Positions 43,137 to 52,454 of a DNA stretch of 64,000 bases are shown here, piece by piece (position 1 is the first letter of the stretch; every line of letters begins with the position of its first letter). The notes below the pieces were generated by a model. It was not told where the DNA came from. It saw only the letters and a program-made list of their open reading frames with translations, and did not search any database. Source of the stretch: Solibacillus sp040274725 (lineage in GTDB: Bacteria > Bacillota > Bacilli > Bacillales_A > Planococcaceae); the NCBI GenBank assembly GCA_040274725.1, contig JBEMAQ010000015.1, positions 1-64,000 on the forward strand. The letters run 5' to 3'. The position numbers and the translations under genes are program-made.

Positions 43137-43556
43137 TTATTTTTTTTCTTTAGGGCGTTTTGTTCCGTATTTAGAACGTGATTGTAAACGACCGTTTACA
43201 CCAGCTGTATCAAGAGCACCACGTACAATATGGTAACGAACACCCGCTAAGTCTTTTACGCGTCCGCCACGGATAAGAACAACACTGTGCTCTTGTAAGT
43301 TGTGGCCTTCACCTGGGATATACGCAGTAACCTCAAGTTGGTTAGTTAAGCGTACACGAGCATATTTACGTAAAGCCGAGTTCGGTTTACGTGGTGTCAT
43401 TGTACCTACACGAGTACAAACTCCGCGTTTTTGAGGAGATTTAACGTCAGTTAAAGATTTTTTAAATGAGTTGTATCCTTTGTTTAACGCTGGAGATTTT
43501 GATTTCGTGATTTTAGATTGACGAGGCTTACGTACTAATTGGTTAATTGTAGGCAT
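43137..43556 (-). CDS. rpsL: 30S ribosomal protein S12 with two rare substitutions
   Basis: 139 residues, the decoding-centre protein. The motif normally T-P-K-K-P-N-S-A-L-R-K reads T-P-R-K-P-N-S here: residue 56 is Arg (codon CGT), equivalent to K56 in B. subtilis and K42 of mature E. coli S12. The second decoding loop, normally V-K-D-L-P-G-V-R-Y-H, reads V-K-D-L-A-G-V-R-Y-H, so Pro 104 is Ala (GCG). K-to-R at the first site is a classical streptomycin-resistance change, and the second site is known for streptomycin-resistance or dependence changes. Both bases are unambiguous. The rest is normal. It lies 41 bases before rpsG. Confidence 0.98.
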   Translation of the reverse strand: MPTINQLVRKPRQSKITKSKSPALNKGYNSFKKSLTDVKSPQKRGVCTRVGTMTPRKPNSALRKYARVRLTNQLEVTAYIPGEGHNLQEHSVVLIRGGRVKDLAGVRYHIVRGALDTAGVNGRLQSRSKYGTKRPKEKK

Positions 43557-43655
43557 CGATTTTTCCTCCCTTCATTTATTGCTTGTTCAATACCACACAT
43601 CCAGGTGGTTCATTTTTTGGGTAAAAACAAAGTCTTTGTGCTCTATACACAAAAA

Positions 43656-43904
43656 CTACATCGCAGTAATCGCAACAACCGCAGCTCCAACATGAATGCC
43701 GCAAGCTTTACCAAGTTCTTTCTTTGAATCGACGTGATAAACTGGTACACCGATTTCTTTCGCGAGAAGAATGGCCGGATCGGTTACCCAATTGTCAGCA
43801 TCAATTGCGACAAAAAGAGCGGTTACTTGTCCAGCATGCATTGCTTTCACTGCTTGCTTTATACCTATGATTGTTTGACTAGCCTCTACTTTATCACCAG
43901 ACAT
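43656..43904 (-). CDS. rplGB: L7Ae-family K-turn RNA-binding protein (YbxF-like)
   Basis: 82 residues, the length of B. subtilis YbxF. The ATG after GGAGG gives M-S-G-D-K-V; five codons upstream contain the site. The L7Ae core I-G-I-K-Q-A-V-K-A-M and A-C-G-I-H-V-G-A-A-V-V-A are clear. The family binds kink-turns in RNA; its role with the Bacillus ribosome is not settled. It is the first gene of the str cluster, directly downstream of a strong promoter. Confidence 0.95.
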   Translation of the reverse strand: MSGDKVEASQTIIGIKQAVKAMHAGQVTALFVAIDADNWVTDPAILLAKEIGVPVYHVDSKKELGKACGIHVGAAVVAITAM

Positions 43905-43949
43905 TTGCATATCCTCCAAAGCACAGACAGTTAACTATCAACCTTGAAT

Positions 43950-43978
43950 ATATTATCATTCCAAACTTCCACTGTCAA
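43950..43978 (-). promoter_or_regulatory. str cluster promoter
   Basis: TTGACA (43973-43978), 17 bases and TAATAT (43950-43955) form a near-consensus sigma-A promoter on the minus strand. It lies just after the rpoC terminator and drives rplGB-rpsL-rpsG-fusA. Confidence 0.88.
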
Positions 43979-43988
43979 CTAATTACTT

Positions 43989-44021
43989 TAAAAATCCCGA
44001 GCGAGATTTTTTCTCGCTCGG
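43989..44021 (-). terminator. terminator of rpoC
   Basis: On the minus strand CCGAGCGAGA pairs with TCTCGCTCGG and is followed by GATTTTT, 12 bases after the stop. Confidence 0.92.
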
Positions 44022-44033
44022 AATATTCATCAA

Positions 44034-47000
44034 TTATTCAAAAGATGTTACTTCATTTCCCGCATTTTCATCTTGCTTCATACGGATTTGACGGTAACGT
44101 TGCATACCCGTACCTGCTGGAACAAGTTTACCGATAATTACGTTTTCCTTCAGACCTAGAAGCTCATCACGCTTACCTTTAATTGCAGCATCCGTTAACA
44201 CACGAGTTGTTTCTTGGAATGACGCAGCTGATAAGAATGATTCTGTTTCAAGAGAAGCCTTTGTAATACCTAAGATTACCGGACGGCAAGTTGCTGGTGT
44301 TTTACCAGTTAATACGGCATCACGGTTCGCATCAGAGAATTGGTGGATATCAAGTAATGAGCCTGGTAATAAGTCTGTATCACCCGCTTCAATTACACGC
44401 ACTTTACGAAGCATTTGGCGAACCATTACCTCGATGTGTTTATCACCGATTTCTACCCCTTGCATACGGTATACTTTTTGTACTTCTTTTAATAGATAGC
44501 CTTGAACTGTTGGCACATCTTTAACTTTTAATAATTGTTTTGGATCAATAGAACCTTCTGTTAACGGTTGACCTTTTTCTACAGTATCACCTTCAACAAC
44601 GATTAAGCGACCGTTGTATGGTGCAGTGTATTTACGAGTCTCTACGCTACCAGCAATTGTAATTTCTTTTAGACCTTCACGGATTTCTTCGATTTCCGTA
44701 ACAACACCCGTAATTTCAGAGACAACTGCTTGCCCTTTTGGATTACGCGCTTCGAAAATCTCTTGGATACGTGGAAGACCTTGTGTGATATCGTTACCGG
44801 CTACCCCACCTGTATGGAATGTACGCATCGTTAACTGAGTACCTGGCTCACCGATAGATTGCGCGGCAATAATACCTACTGCTTCGCCCACTTCTACTTC
44901 TTCACCAGTTGCTAAGTTCATACCATAACATTTTTTACATACACCATGCTTTGTATTACATGTGAATGCAGAACGGATTGTTACTTCTGTAATACCTGCT
45001 TCTTCAATCGTGCGTGCTACGTCTTGAGTAATAAGACCGTCACGCTCTAAAATTAACTCGCCATCAGCTTTACGGATTGTTTTCTTCACATAACGACCAA
45101 CGATACGCTCATCAAGTGGCTCGATTAATTCGTTACCTTCCATTAACGCTGTGATTGCTAAACCGCGGTCTGTGCCACAGTCATCCTCACGAACGATAAC
45201 GTCTTGCGCTACGTCTACTAGACGACGCGTTAAGTAACCTGAATCGGCTGTTTTTAGTGCTGTATCGGCCAGACCTTTACGCGCACCATGGGTAGAGATG
45301 AAGTACTCAAGTACTGTTAAACCTTCACGGAATGATGACTTGATTGGTAACTCGATAATACGACCAGCTGGGTTGGCCATCAGACCACGCATACCTGCTA
45401 GCTGCGTAAAGTTCGATGCGTTACCACGGGCACCAGAGTCAGACATCATGAAGATTGGGTTTGTTTTTTGTAATGAGTCCATCAGCTTGCTTTGGATAAT
45501 ATCCTTCGCAGTAGACCAGCTAGAGATAACGCGGTCATAACGCTCTTCTTCCGTGATTAAACCACGACGGAATTGCATCATTACTTTATCTACTTTCGCT
45601 TGAGCTTCTTCTAAAATTACACCTTTATCTGGTAATACCACGATATCAGATACACCTACAGTAATACCTGCACGTGTAGAATATTTGAAGCCTAGGTCTT
45701 TCATGCGGTCAAGCATTTTAGATGTTTCTGTAATATGGAACTTTTTAAATACTTCAGCAATAACATTTCCTAAGAATTTCTTACGGAATGGTGCTACAAC
45801 TTCTTGAGAGCTAAAGTGTTTCGTAAGTACTGCACGGCGTTGTGCTTCGATTTGCTCTTCTTCAGACAAATCAGCATAGCCTTCAGCTGCTTCGATTTCT
45901 TTTAATAGCTCTTCGTCAATTGTTAAGTTCACGAAGTATTTCTCAGGTGTTTTTTGTTCTAGGTTTACAGACGTTGGCTCATTCACATATGGGAATGATT
46001 CAGGTAAGATTTCGTTGAAAATTACTTTACCAACTGTAGTAAGTAAGAACATTTTCTTTTGCTCTTCAGTAAATGTTGGATTATTTAATGAACTTGCTTT
46101 AATCGCAATACGCGTGTGTAAGTGCGTATGACCATTTTGATACGCGATTAATACTTCGTTCGCATCATTGAAAATAGCACCCTCACCACGAGCACCCTCA
46201 CGCTCAAGCGTTAAGTAGTAGTTACCTAATACCATATCTTGAGATGGAGTTACTACTGGTTTACCATCTTTCGGGTTAAGAATGTTTTGAGCTGCTAACA
46301 TAAGTAAACGAGCTTCTGCTTGCGCTTCTGCTGATAATGGAACGTGAACCGCCATTTGGTCACCATCGAAGTCAGCGTTATAAGCTGTACATACTAATGG
46401 GTGAAGACGAATTGCACGACCTTCTACTAATGTAGGTTCGAATGCTTGGATACCAAGACGGTGAAGCGTCGGTGCACGGTTAAGTAGTACCGGATGCTCA
46501 CGAATAACGTCTTCTAAAACGTCCCAAACTTCATTGTGCATACGCTCAATTTTACGTTTTGCTGATTTAATGTTATGTGCAAGGCCACGTTCTACTAATT
46601 CTTTCATTACGAAAGGTTTGAATAGCTCGATTGCCATCTCTTTTGGAAGACCACATTGATACATTTTTAAGTTTGGACCTACTACGATAACCGAACGACC
46701 AGAGTAGTCTACACGTTTACCAAGTAAGTTTTGACGGAAACGACCTTGTTTCCCTTTCAGCATGTGCGAAAGTGATTTTAAAGGACGGTTACCAGGACCA
46801 GTTACAGGACGACCACGACGACCATTGTCGATCAGTGCGTCTACTGCTTCTTGTAGCATACGTTTTTCGTTTTGTACGATGATGCTTGGTGCACCAAGGT
46901 CAAGTAAACGTTTTAAACGGTTGTTACGGTTAATGACACGACGGTAAAGGTCATTTAAGTCTGAAGTTGCGAAACGACCACCATCTAATTGCACCATTGG

Positions 47001-47717
47001 ACGAAGCTCTGGTGGAATAACAGGTAGTACATCTAAAATCATCCATTCTGGCTTGTTACCAGAGTTACGGAATGATTCAACCACTTCAAGGCGTTTAATC
47101 GCACGTGTGCGGCGTTGACCTTGTGCAGACTTAAGTTCTTCTTTAAGTGTCGCTGTTTCGTCTTCTAAGTCGATCTTCTCAAGAAGGCGTTTGATTGCTT
47201 CAGCACCCATCGCTGCTTCGAAACCGTTACCGAATTTTTCACGGTATGCACGGTATTCTTTTTCAGAAAGAAGGTCTTTGTAAGCTAAAGCTGTTTCGCC
47301 TGGCTCGATTACTACGTAAGATGCGAAGTAAATAACTTCTTCTAACGCACGAGGAGACATATCTAAAATTAGACCCATACGGCTTGGAATCCCTTTGAAG
47401 TACCAAATGTGTGATACAGGTGCTGCAAGCTCAATGTGTCCTTGACGTTCACGACGTACTTTTGCGCGTGTAACTTCTACACCACAACGGTCACAAACTA
47501 CACCTTTGTAACGTACACGTTTATATTTACCACAGTGACATTCCCAGTCTTTCGTTGGTCCGAAAATACGCTCACAGAAAAGACCATCTTTTTCTGGTTT
47601 TAATGTACGGTAGTTAATTGTTTCTGGTTTTTTTACTTCCCCGTAAGACCAAGAACGGATTTTATCAGGCGAAGCCAAACCAATTTTCATATATTCAAAT
47701 TCATTAACATCTATCAA
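44034..47717 (-). CDS. rpoC: RNA polymerase beta' subunit
   Basis: 1227 residues. The N-terminal zinc site C-H-C-G-K-Y ... C-D-R-C is followed by the active-site motif N-A-D-F-D-G-D with the catalytic Asps, and the second zinc region C-G-T-D-R and C-N-T-K-H-G-V-C-K-K-C. The bridge and trigger-loop segment includes M-R-T-F-H-T-G-G-V-A. The start is a TTG eight bases after GGGAGG; the next ATG removes conserved residues. It is separated from rpoB by 205 bases with a terminator, so it may depend on read-through or its own promoter. Confidence 0.99.
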   Translation of the reverse strand: MIDVNEFEYMKIGLASPDKIRSWSYGEVKKPETINYRTLKPEKDGLFCERIFGPTKDWECHCGKYKRVRYKGVVCDRCGVEVTRAKVRRERQGHIELAAPVSHIWYFKGIPSRMGLILDMSPRALEEVIYFASYVVIEPGETALAYKDLLSEKEYRAYREKFGNGFEAAMGAEAIKRLLEKIDLEDETATLKEELKSAQGQRRTRAIKRLEVVESFRNSGNKPEWMILDVLPVIPPELRPMVQLDGGRFATSDLNDLYRRVINRNNRLKRLLDLGAPSIIVQNEKRMLQEAVDALIDNGRRGRPVTGPGNRPLKSLSHMLKGKQGRFRQNLLGKRVDYSGRSVIVVGPNLKMYQCGLPKEMAIELFKPFVMKELVERGLAHNIKSAKRKIERMHNEVWDVLEDVIREHPVLLNRAPTLHRLGIQAFEPTLVEGRAIRLHPLVCTAYNADFDGDQMAVHVPLSAEAQAEARLLMLAAQNILNPKDGKPVVTPSQDMVLGNYYLTLEREGARGEGAIFNDANEVLIAYQNGHTHLHTRIAIKASSLNNPTFTEEQKKMFLLTTVGKVIFNEILPESFPYVNEPTSVNLEQKTPEKYFVNLTIDEELLKEIEAAEGYADLSEEEQIEAQRRAVLTKHFSSQEVVAPFRKKFLGNVIAEVFKKFHITETSKMLDRMKDLGFKYSTRAGITVGVSDIVVLPDKGVILEEAQAKVDKVMMQFRRGLITEEERYDRVISSWSTAKDIIQSKLMDSLQKTNPIFMMSDSGARGNASNFTQLAGMRGLMANPAGRIIELPIKSSFREGLTVLEYFISTHGARKGLADTALKTADSGYLTRRLVDVAQDVIVREDDCGTDRGLAITALMEGNELIEPLDERIVGRYVKKTIRKADGELILERDGLITQDVARTIEEAGITEVTIRSAFTCNTKHGVCKKCYGMNLATGEEVEVGEAVGIIAAQSIGEPGTQLTMRTFHTGGVAGNDITQGLPRIQEIFEARNPKGQAVVSEITGVVTEIEEIREGLKEITIAGSVETRKYTAPYNGRLIVVEGDTVEKGQPLTEGSIDPKQLLKVKDVPTVQGYLLKEVQKVYRMQGVEIGDKHIEVMVRQMLRKVRVIEAGDTDLLPGSLLDIHQFSDANRDAVLTGKTPATCRPVILGITKASLETESFLSAASFQETTRVLTDAAIKGKRDELLGLKENVIIGKLVPAGTGMQRYRQIRMKQDENAGNEVTSFE

Positions 47718-47841
47718 GGAGCCTACCTCCCTTTAGTTATAAGTCCTTATCGACTTTTTTAAGCTCGATATTACATACATTTACACTAGGCCAGAGTAAA
47801 TGCTGCTTTTAATTAGTTATATAAATGTGAAAGCACATCCA

Positions 47842-47865
47842 CGCTACTATTTTAAAATAGTAGCG
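47842..47865. repeat. 24-bp perfect palindrome between rpoB and rpoC
   Basis: CGCTACTATTTT and AAAATAGTAGCG are exact reverse complements with no spacer. In RNA they give a stem followed by TGGATGTGC, with no T run. It could be an RNase III or RNase Y processing site, or an operator for rpoC. Confidence 0.7.
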
Positions 47866-47880
47866 AGAATGCCTACACAT

Positions 47881-47911
47881 AAAAAAACCGGGCAGGGCAA
47901 ACCTGCCCGAT
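47881..47911 (-). terminator. terminator between rpoB and rpoC
   Basis: On the minus strand GGGCAGG-TTTG-CCCTGCCCGG forms a strong G/C stem followed by seven T's, about 12 bases past the rpoB stop. Confidence 0.85.
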
Positions 47912-47922
47912 TCTATTTGAAA

Positions 47923-50900
47923 TTATTCAAATGATTCTACTCGGTCATCTTCAGCTTTAGCTGGAGCAATATTTAACGCATCAGCTGGTTGCAGGTCATC
48001 TTCGTCATCAAGATCACGAAGCTCTACTTCCTTATCATCAATCGTTAACATTTTAACGTCCATACCTAAAGATTGAAGCTCTTTAATTAGTACTTTGAAT
48101 GATTCTGGAACACCTGGTTCTGGAACACTTTCACCTTTTACGATTGCTTCGTATGTTTTCACACGACCTACAACGTCATCTGATTTTACAGTTAAAATCT
48201 CTTGTAACGTGTAAGCTGCACCGTAAGCCTCAAGTGCCCAAACCTCCATCTCACCAAAGCGCTGACCACCGAATTGTGCTTTACCACCAAGTGGCTGTTG
48301 CGTTACTAATGAGTAAGGTCCAGTTGAACGTGCGTGAAGTTTGTCATCAACCATGTGGGCAAGTTTGATCATATACATGATCCCAACTGTTACACGGTTA
48401 TCAAATGGTTCACCTGAACGTCCATCATAAAGTGTTGTTTTACCATCACGATTCATACCAGCTTCTTCCATTGTTTCCCAAACATCGTTCTCGTTCGCGC
48501 CATCAAATACTGGTGTAGCCATGTGTACGCCTAAGTAGCGTGCAGCCATACCTAAGTGAAGCTCTAAAACTTGTCCGATGTTCATACGAGATGGTACACC
48601 TAGTGGGTTTAACATGATGTCAACCGGTGTGCCGTCTGGCATAAATGGCATGTCTTCTTCTGGTAAGATACGTGAGATAACCCCTTTGTTACCGTGACGT
48701 CCGGCCATTTTGTCACCAACGCGAATTTTACGTTTTTGAACAATGTAAGCACGAACTAATTGGTTAACGCCAGGTGGTAACTCATCACCGTCTTCACGGT
48801 TGAATACTTTAACGTCAAGTACGATACCGCCAGCACCGTGCGGTACACGTAATGAAGTATCGCGTACTTCACGTGCTTTTTCACCGAAGATTGCGTGTAA
48901 TAGACGTTCTTCAGCAGTTAATTCTGTAACCCCTTTAGGTGTTACTTTACCTACTAAAATATCGCCATCACGTACTTCAGCACCGATACGGATAATCCCA
49001 CGGTCATCTAAGTTACGAAGTGCATCTTCACCGACATTTGGAATGTCACGAGTAATTTCTTCAGGCCCAAGCTTTGTATCGCGAGACTCTGATTCGTATT
49101 CCTCGATATGGACAGATGTATATACGTCTTCTTTAACAAGACGTTCGCTCATGATGATGGCATCTTCATAGTTGAAGCCATCCCATGTCATGAATGCAAC
49201 TAATACGTTACGGCCAAGTGCTAATTCGCCTAGCTCCATAGAAGGACCGTCAGCTAAAATATCACGTGGTCTTACGCGGTCGCCAACCTTAACGATTGGG
49301 CGTTGGTTGATTGATGTACCATGGTTTGAACGTGTGAATTTTTGTAATTTATATTTTGTTAAATCGCCTTTAACTTCTTTGCCATCTACAAGCTCAATAC
49401 GACGTACACGGATAGAACGTGCTTCCACGTGTTCAACGATACCATCATATTTTGCTACAACAGCAGCACCTGAGTCACGAGCGTCAACGTGTTCCATACC
49501 TGTACCAACGAATGGTGATTCAGGGTTTAATAGAGGAACAGCTTGACGTTGCATGTTCGCGCCCATAAGTGCACGGTTCGAGTCATCGTTCTCTAAGAAT
49601 GGAATACATGCTGTGGCAGCAGATACAACTTGCTTAGGAGATACGTCCATGTAGTCTACACGATCACGAGTGAATACAGTGTTATCACCTCGGAAGCGTC
49701 CTACGACTTCTTCCTTCGCGAATGCACCATCTTCTAATAACTCTGAGTTCGCTTGTGCTACAACGTAGTTATCTTCTTCATCGGCTGTTAAATAGTCGAT
49801 TTGTTTTGTTACTTTACCTGTTTCTGGGTCTACACGGCGATATGGTGTTTCAATGAAACCAAATTTATTCACTTTTGCATAAGAAGAAAGTGAGTTAATT
49901 AGACCAATGTTTGGTCCCTCTGGTGTTTCGATTGGACACATACGACCATAGTGAGAGTAATGTACGTCACGTACTTCCATACCGGCACGCTCACGTGTTA
50001 AACCACCAGGTCCAAGTGCAGATAGACGACGTTTGTGTGTTAACTCTGCAAGAGGGTTTGTTTGGTCCATGAATTGCGATAATTGAGAAGAACCGAAGAA
50101 CTCTTTAATTGATGCAATTACAGGGCGGATATTAATTAATTGCTGTGGCACGATTGCAGCTGTGTCGTTAATCGACATACGCTCACGTACTACACGCTCC
50201 ATACGAGATAAACCGATACGGAATTGGTTTTGTAATAACTCACCAACAGAACGTAAACGACGGTTACCTAAATGGTCGATATCATCCGTGTTACCAACGC
50301 CATATAATAAGTTAAAGAAGTACGATACAGAAGCTAAAATATCAGCTGGCGTAAGGTTTTTCACTTCTTCATCAATATAAGCATTTGAAATGACATTAAT
50401 TTCTTTTTGTGCTTCATCATTTGGTGCATAAATTTTAATCGACTGAATTGTTACATCATCTTCTAATACGCCACCAACTTGTGTTAACGTACGGAAGCCA
50501 ACGCCTGCTTCTAAATAAGGAATAATCTTATCTAAATTACGACGGTCAAGTAATGTACCTGCTTCTACGATAATTTCACCTGTTTCAGAATCAACAAGTG
50601 TTTCTGCAATCGTTTGATTGAATAAACGATTTTTGATGTGAAGCTTTTTGTTCATTTTGTAGCGACCAACATTCGCTAGGTCATAGCGTTTTGCGTCAAA
50701 GAAGCGAGAATATAATAAGTTCTTCGCTGATTCAACTGTTGGTGGCTCACCTGGACGTAGACGCTCGTAGATTTCAAGAAGCGCTTTTTCAGTGCTTTCT
50801 GTGTTATCTTTTTCTAGCGTATTACGTAGATATTCATTGTCGCCAATGATATCTAAAATCTCTTGATCTGAACCGAAGCCAAGTGCACGTAATAGTACAG

Positions 50901-51477
50901 TTGCAGGAAGTTTACGTGTACGGTCAATACGTACATATACAACATCCTTTGCATCGATTTCATATTCAAGCCATGCACCACGGTTTGGAATAACTGTAGC
51001 ACCGAAGCCCTTTTTACCATTTTTGTCCGTTTTATCGTGGAAATAAACACTTGGCGAACGAACTAACTGAGAAACGATAACGCGTTCCGCACCGTTAATT
51101 ACAAAAGTTCCTGTTTCAGTCATTAATGGGAAATCACCCATGAAGACATCTTGCTCTTTTACTTCATTTGTTTCTTTGTTGTGTAAACGTACTTTTACAC
51201 GCAATGGTGCAGCATAAGTTACGTCACGCTCTTTACACTCATCTACATCATACTTAGGATCCCCTAAAGTATAGTCGACGAATTCAAGTGCAAGGTTTCC
51301 TGTAAAATCCTCGATTGGAGAAATGTCGTGGAACATCTCGCGCAATCCTTCTTCAAGGAACCACTCATAAGATGCTGTTTGGATCTCGATTAAATTCGGA
51401 AGTTCCAGCACCTCACTAATACGCGCAAAGCTTCTACGCTGGCGGTGTTGTCCGTACTGAACTAGTTGACCTGTCAA
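47923..51477 (-). CDS. rpoB: RNA polymerase beta subunit
   Basis: About 1184 residues. The rifampicin region reads S-S-Q-L-S-Q-F-M-D-Q-T-N-P-L-A-E-L-T-H-K, then R-R-L-S-A-L-G-P-G-G, all wild type, so rifampicin sensitivity is expected. The active-site G-D-K-M-A-G-R-H-G-N-K-G is intact. The TTG at 51477 gives M-T-G-Q-L-V-Q-Y-G as in B. subtilis and lies five bases after GGGGTGA; the GTG nine bases upstream falls in that site. A leader of about 200 bases precedes it. Confidence 0.98.
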   Translation of the reverse strand: MTGQLVQYGQHRQRRSFARISEVLELPNLIEIQTASYEWFLEEGLREMFHDISPIEDFTGNLALEFVDYTLGDPKYDVDECKERDVTYAAPLRVKVRLHNKETNEVKEQDVFMGDFPLMTETGTFVINGAERVIVSQLVRSPSVYFHDKTDKNGKKGFGATVIPNRGAWLEYEIDAKDVVYVRIDRTRKLPATVLLRALGFGSDQEILDIIGDNEYLRNTLEKDNTESTEKALLEIYERLRPGEPPTVESAKNLLYSRFFDAKRYDLANVGRYKMNKKLHIKNRLFNQTIAETLVDSETGEIIVEAGTLLDRRNLDKIIPYLEAGVGFRTLTQVGGVLEDDVTIQSIKIYAPNDEAQKEINVISNAYIDEEVKNLTPADILASVSYFFNLLYGVGNTDDIDHLGNRRLRSVGELLQNQFRIGLSRMERVVRERMSINDTAAIVPQQLINIRPVIASIKEFFGSSQLSQFMDQTNPLAELTHKRRLSALGPGGLTRERAGMEVRDVHYSHYGRMCPIETPEGPNIGLINSLSSYAKVNKFGFIETPYRRVDPETGKVTKQIDYLTADEEDNYVVAQANSELLEDGAFAKEEVVGRFRGDNTVFTRDRVDYMDVSPKQVVSAATACIPFLENDDSNRALMGANMQRQAVPLLNPESPFVGTGMEHVDARDSGAAVVAKYDGIVEHVEARSIRVRRIELVDGKEVKGDLTKYKLQKFTRSNHGTSINQRPIVKVGDRVRPRDILADGPSMELGELALGRNVLVAFMTWDGFNYEDAIIMSERLVKEDVYTSVHIEEYESESRDTKLGPEEITRDIPNVGEDALRNLDDRGIIRIGAEVRDGDILVGKVTPKGVTELTAEERLLHAIFGEKAREVRDTSLRVPHGAGGIVLDVKVFNREDGDELPPGVNQLVRAYIVQKRKIRVGDKMAGRHGNKGVISRILPEEDMPFMPDGTPVDIMLNPLGVPSRMNIGQVLELHLGMAARYLGVHMATPVFDGANENDVWETMEEAGMNRDGKTTLYDGRSGEPFDNRVTVGIMYMIKLAHMVDDKLHARSTGPYSLVTQQPLGGKAQFGGQRFGEMEVWALEAYGAAYTLQEILTVKSDDVVGRVKTYEAIVKGESVPEPGVPESFKVLIKELQSLGMDVKMLTIDDKEVELRDLDDEDDLQPADALNIAPAKAEDDRVESFE

Positions 51478-51684
51478 CTCATTCACCCCTCAATAAAGCG
51501 ATAATAGGTCTTTGCAAAATCAGACAAATAGTGTATGATTTCGAAAGACAAAAAGAAAACGAGTCTTTTCATAAAAGCTCATTTTCGGTTAAACTAAACT
51601 TATTCTTGGTCAAGTATACCCGAAAAAACGTTTTGATAATACAAAAGGGCATACTCCCTCAAAATAATAATTTTGCATTTCATA

Positions 51685-51713
51685 ATGTTATCATAGCCGA
51701 TTTGTCAAGTCAA
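51685..51713 (-). promoter_or_regulatory. rpoB promoter
   Basis: The minus strand has TTGACT (51708-51713), 17 bases and TAACAT (51685-51690), just after the rsmC-like gene stop. A shifted TTGACA reading also exists. It gives a 5' leader of about 200 bases before rpoB. Confidence 0.65.
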
Positions 51714-51722
51714 TATTTCATG

Positions 51723-52325
51723 TTATTTTTTCGCTTTCACAATCCAATAACCTTTTTTCTTCTCAACAACATCAACTTCTGAAAACTTCTCTTCTAGATG
51801 ACTTACCGTCGACGGTGCTCCTTGTTTCTTTTGAATAACAACCCACAGCTCGCCACCATCTACCAACACATCATACGCGCCATCATAAAACTTAAAGACC
51901 GTATCTTTACCCGCGCGAATTGGCGGATTTGTTAAAATTGCAGCTGCTTGTGTTGCTTTTCCAACAGCATCAAGACCGTCACTTTCAAAAATTCGTACAT
52001 TTTGGACCCCGTTTAGCTGTGCATTTTTTTCGGCTAGCGAAAGTGCACGCGTATTGACATCCATCATGAGTACTTCACGATTCGGGTTTGCCTTTGCAAT
52101 CGATAATCCAATTGGTCCATAGCCACATCCTACATCAAGTAACACACCATTAACTTCTGGCATCTCAAACGCATCAATTAATACACGGGAGCCAAAATCT
52201 ACTTCGCTTTTACTAAATACACCTGCATCCGTTTCGAATGTAAATGAATTCCCCAGCAATGTAAATTTCCATTGGCGTGGTTTACTTTCAGTTTGAGGCT
52301 TATTTGAATAATAATGATCAGACAT
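51723..52325 (-). CDS. RsmC-like class I methyltransferase (YbxB)
   Basis: 200 residues. The SAM-binding motif I is L-L-D-V-G-C-G-Y-G-P-I-G, and motif IV is T-N-P-P-I-R-A-G, typical of enzymes that methylate exocyclic amines of bases. B. subtilis YbxB (201 aa) lies at the same place between rplL and rpoB and is annotated as a 16S rRNA m2G-type methyltransferase by similarity. The ATG after GGAGG at 52325 is chosen. Confidence 0.93.
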   Translation of the reverse strand: MSDHYYSNKPQTESKPRQWKFTLLGNSFTFETDAGVFSKSEVDFGSRVLIDAFEMPEVNGVLLDVGCGYGPIGLSIAKANPNREVLMMDVNTRALSLAEKNAQLNGVQNVRIFESDGLDAVGKATQAAAILTNPPIRAGKDTVFKFYDGAYDVLVDGGELWVVIQKKQGAPSTVSHLEEKFSEVDVVEKKKGYWIVKAKK

Positions 52326-52400
52326 ACCGCACGCCTCCAATACTTTGTTTTCATTACGCAAAGCATGCTGCTTACGACGTTAAAAACGATAGTTAAACAA

Positions 52401-52432
52401 AGAAAAGCTCGTCAGTAGACGAGCTTTTCTTA
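52401..52432 (-). terminator. terminator after rplL
   Basis: AAGAAAAGCTCGTC and GACGAGCTTTTCTT form a perfect 14-bp stem with loop AGTA (written as on the plus strand; the minus strand ends in TTTTCTT). It sits between rplL and the methyltransferase gene. Confidence 0.85.
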
Positions 52433-52454
52433 TAAATATAGAGGTAAGTAATAA

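Noticed and set aside
47923..51477. Rifampicin-resistance changes in rpoB
   Set aside because: The cluster I region was read in full and matches wild type at all usual resistance positions.
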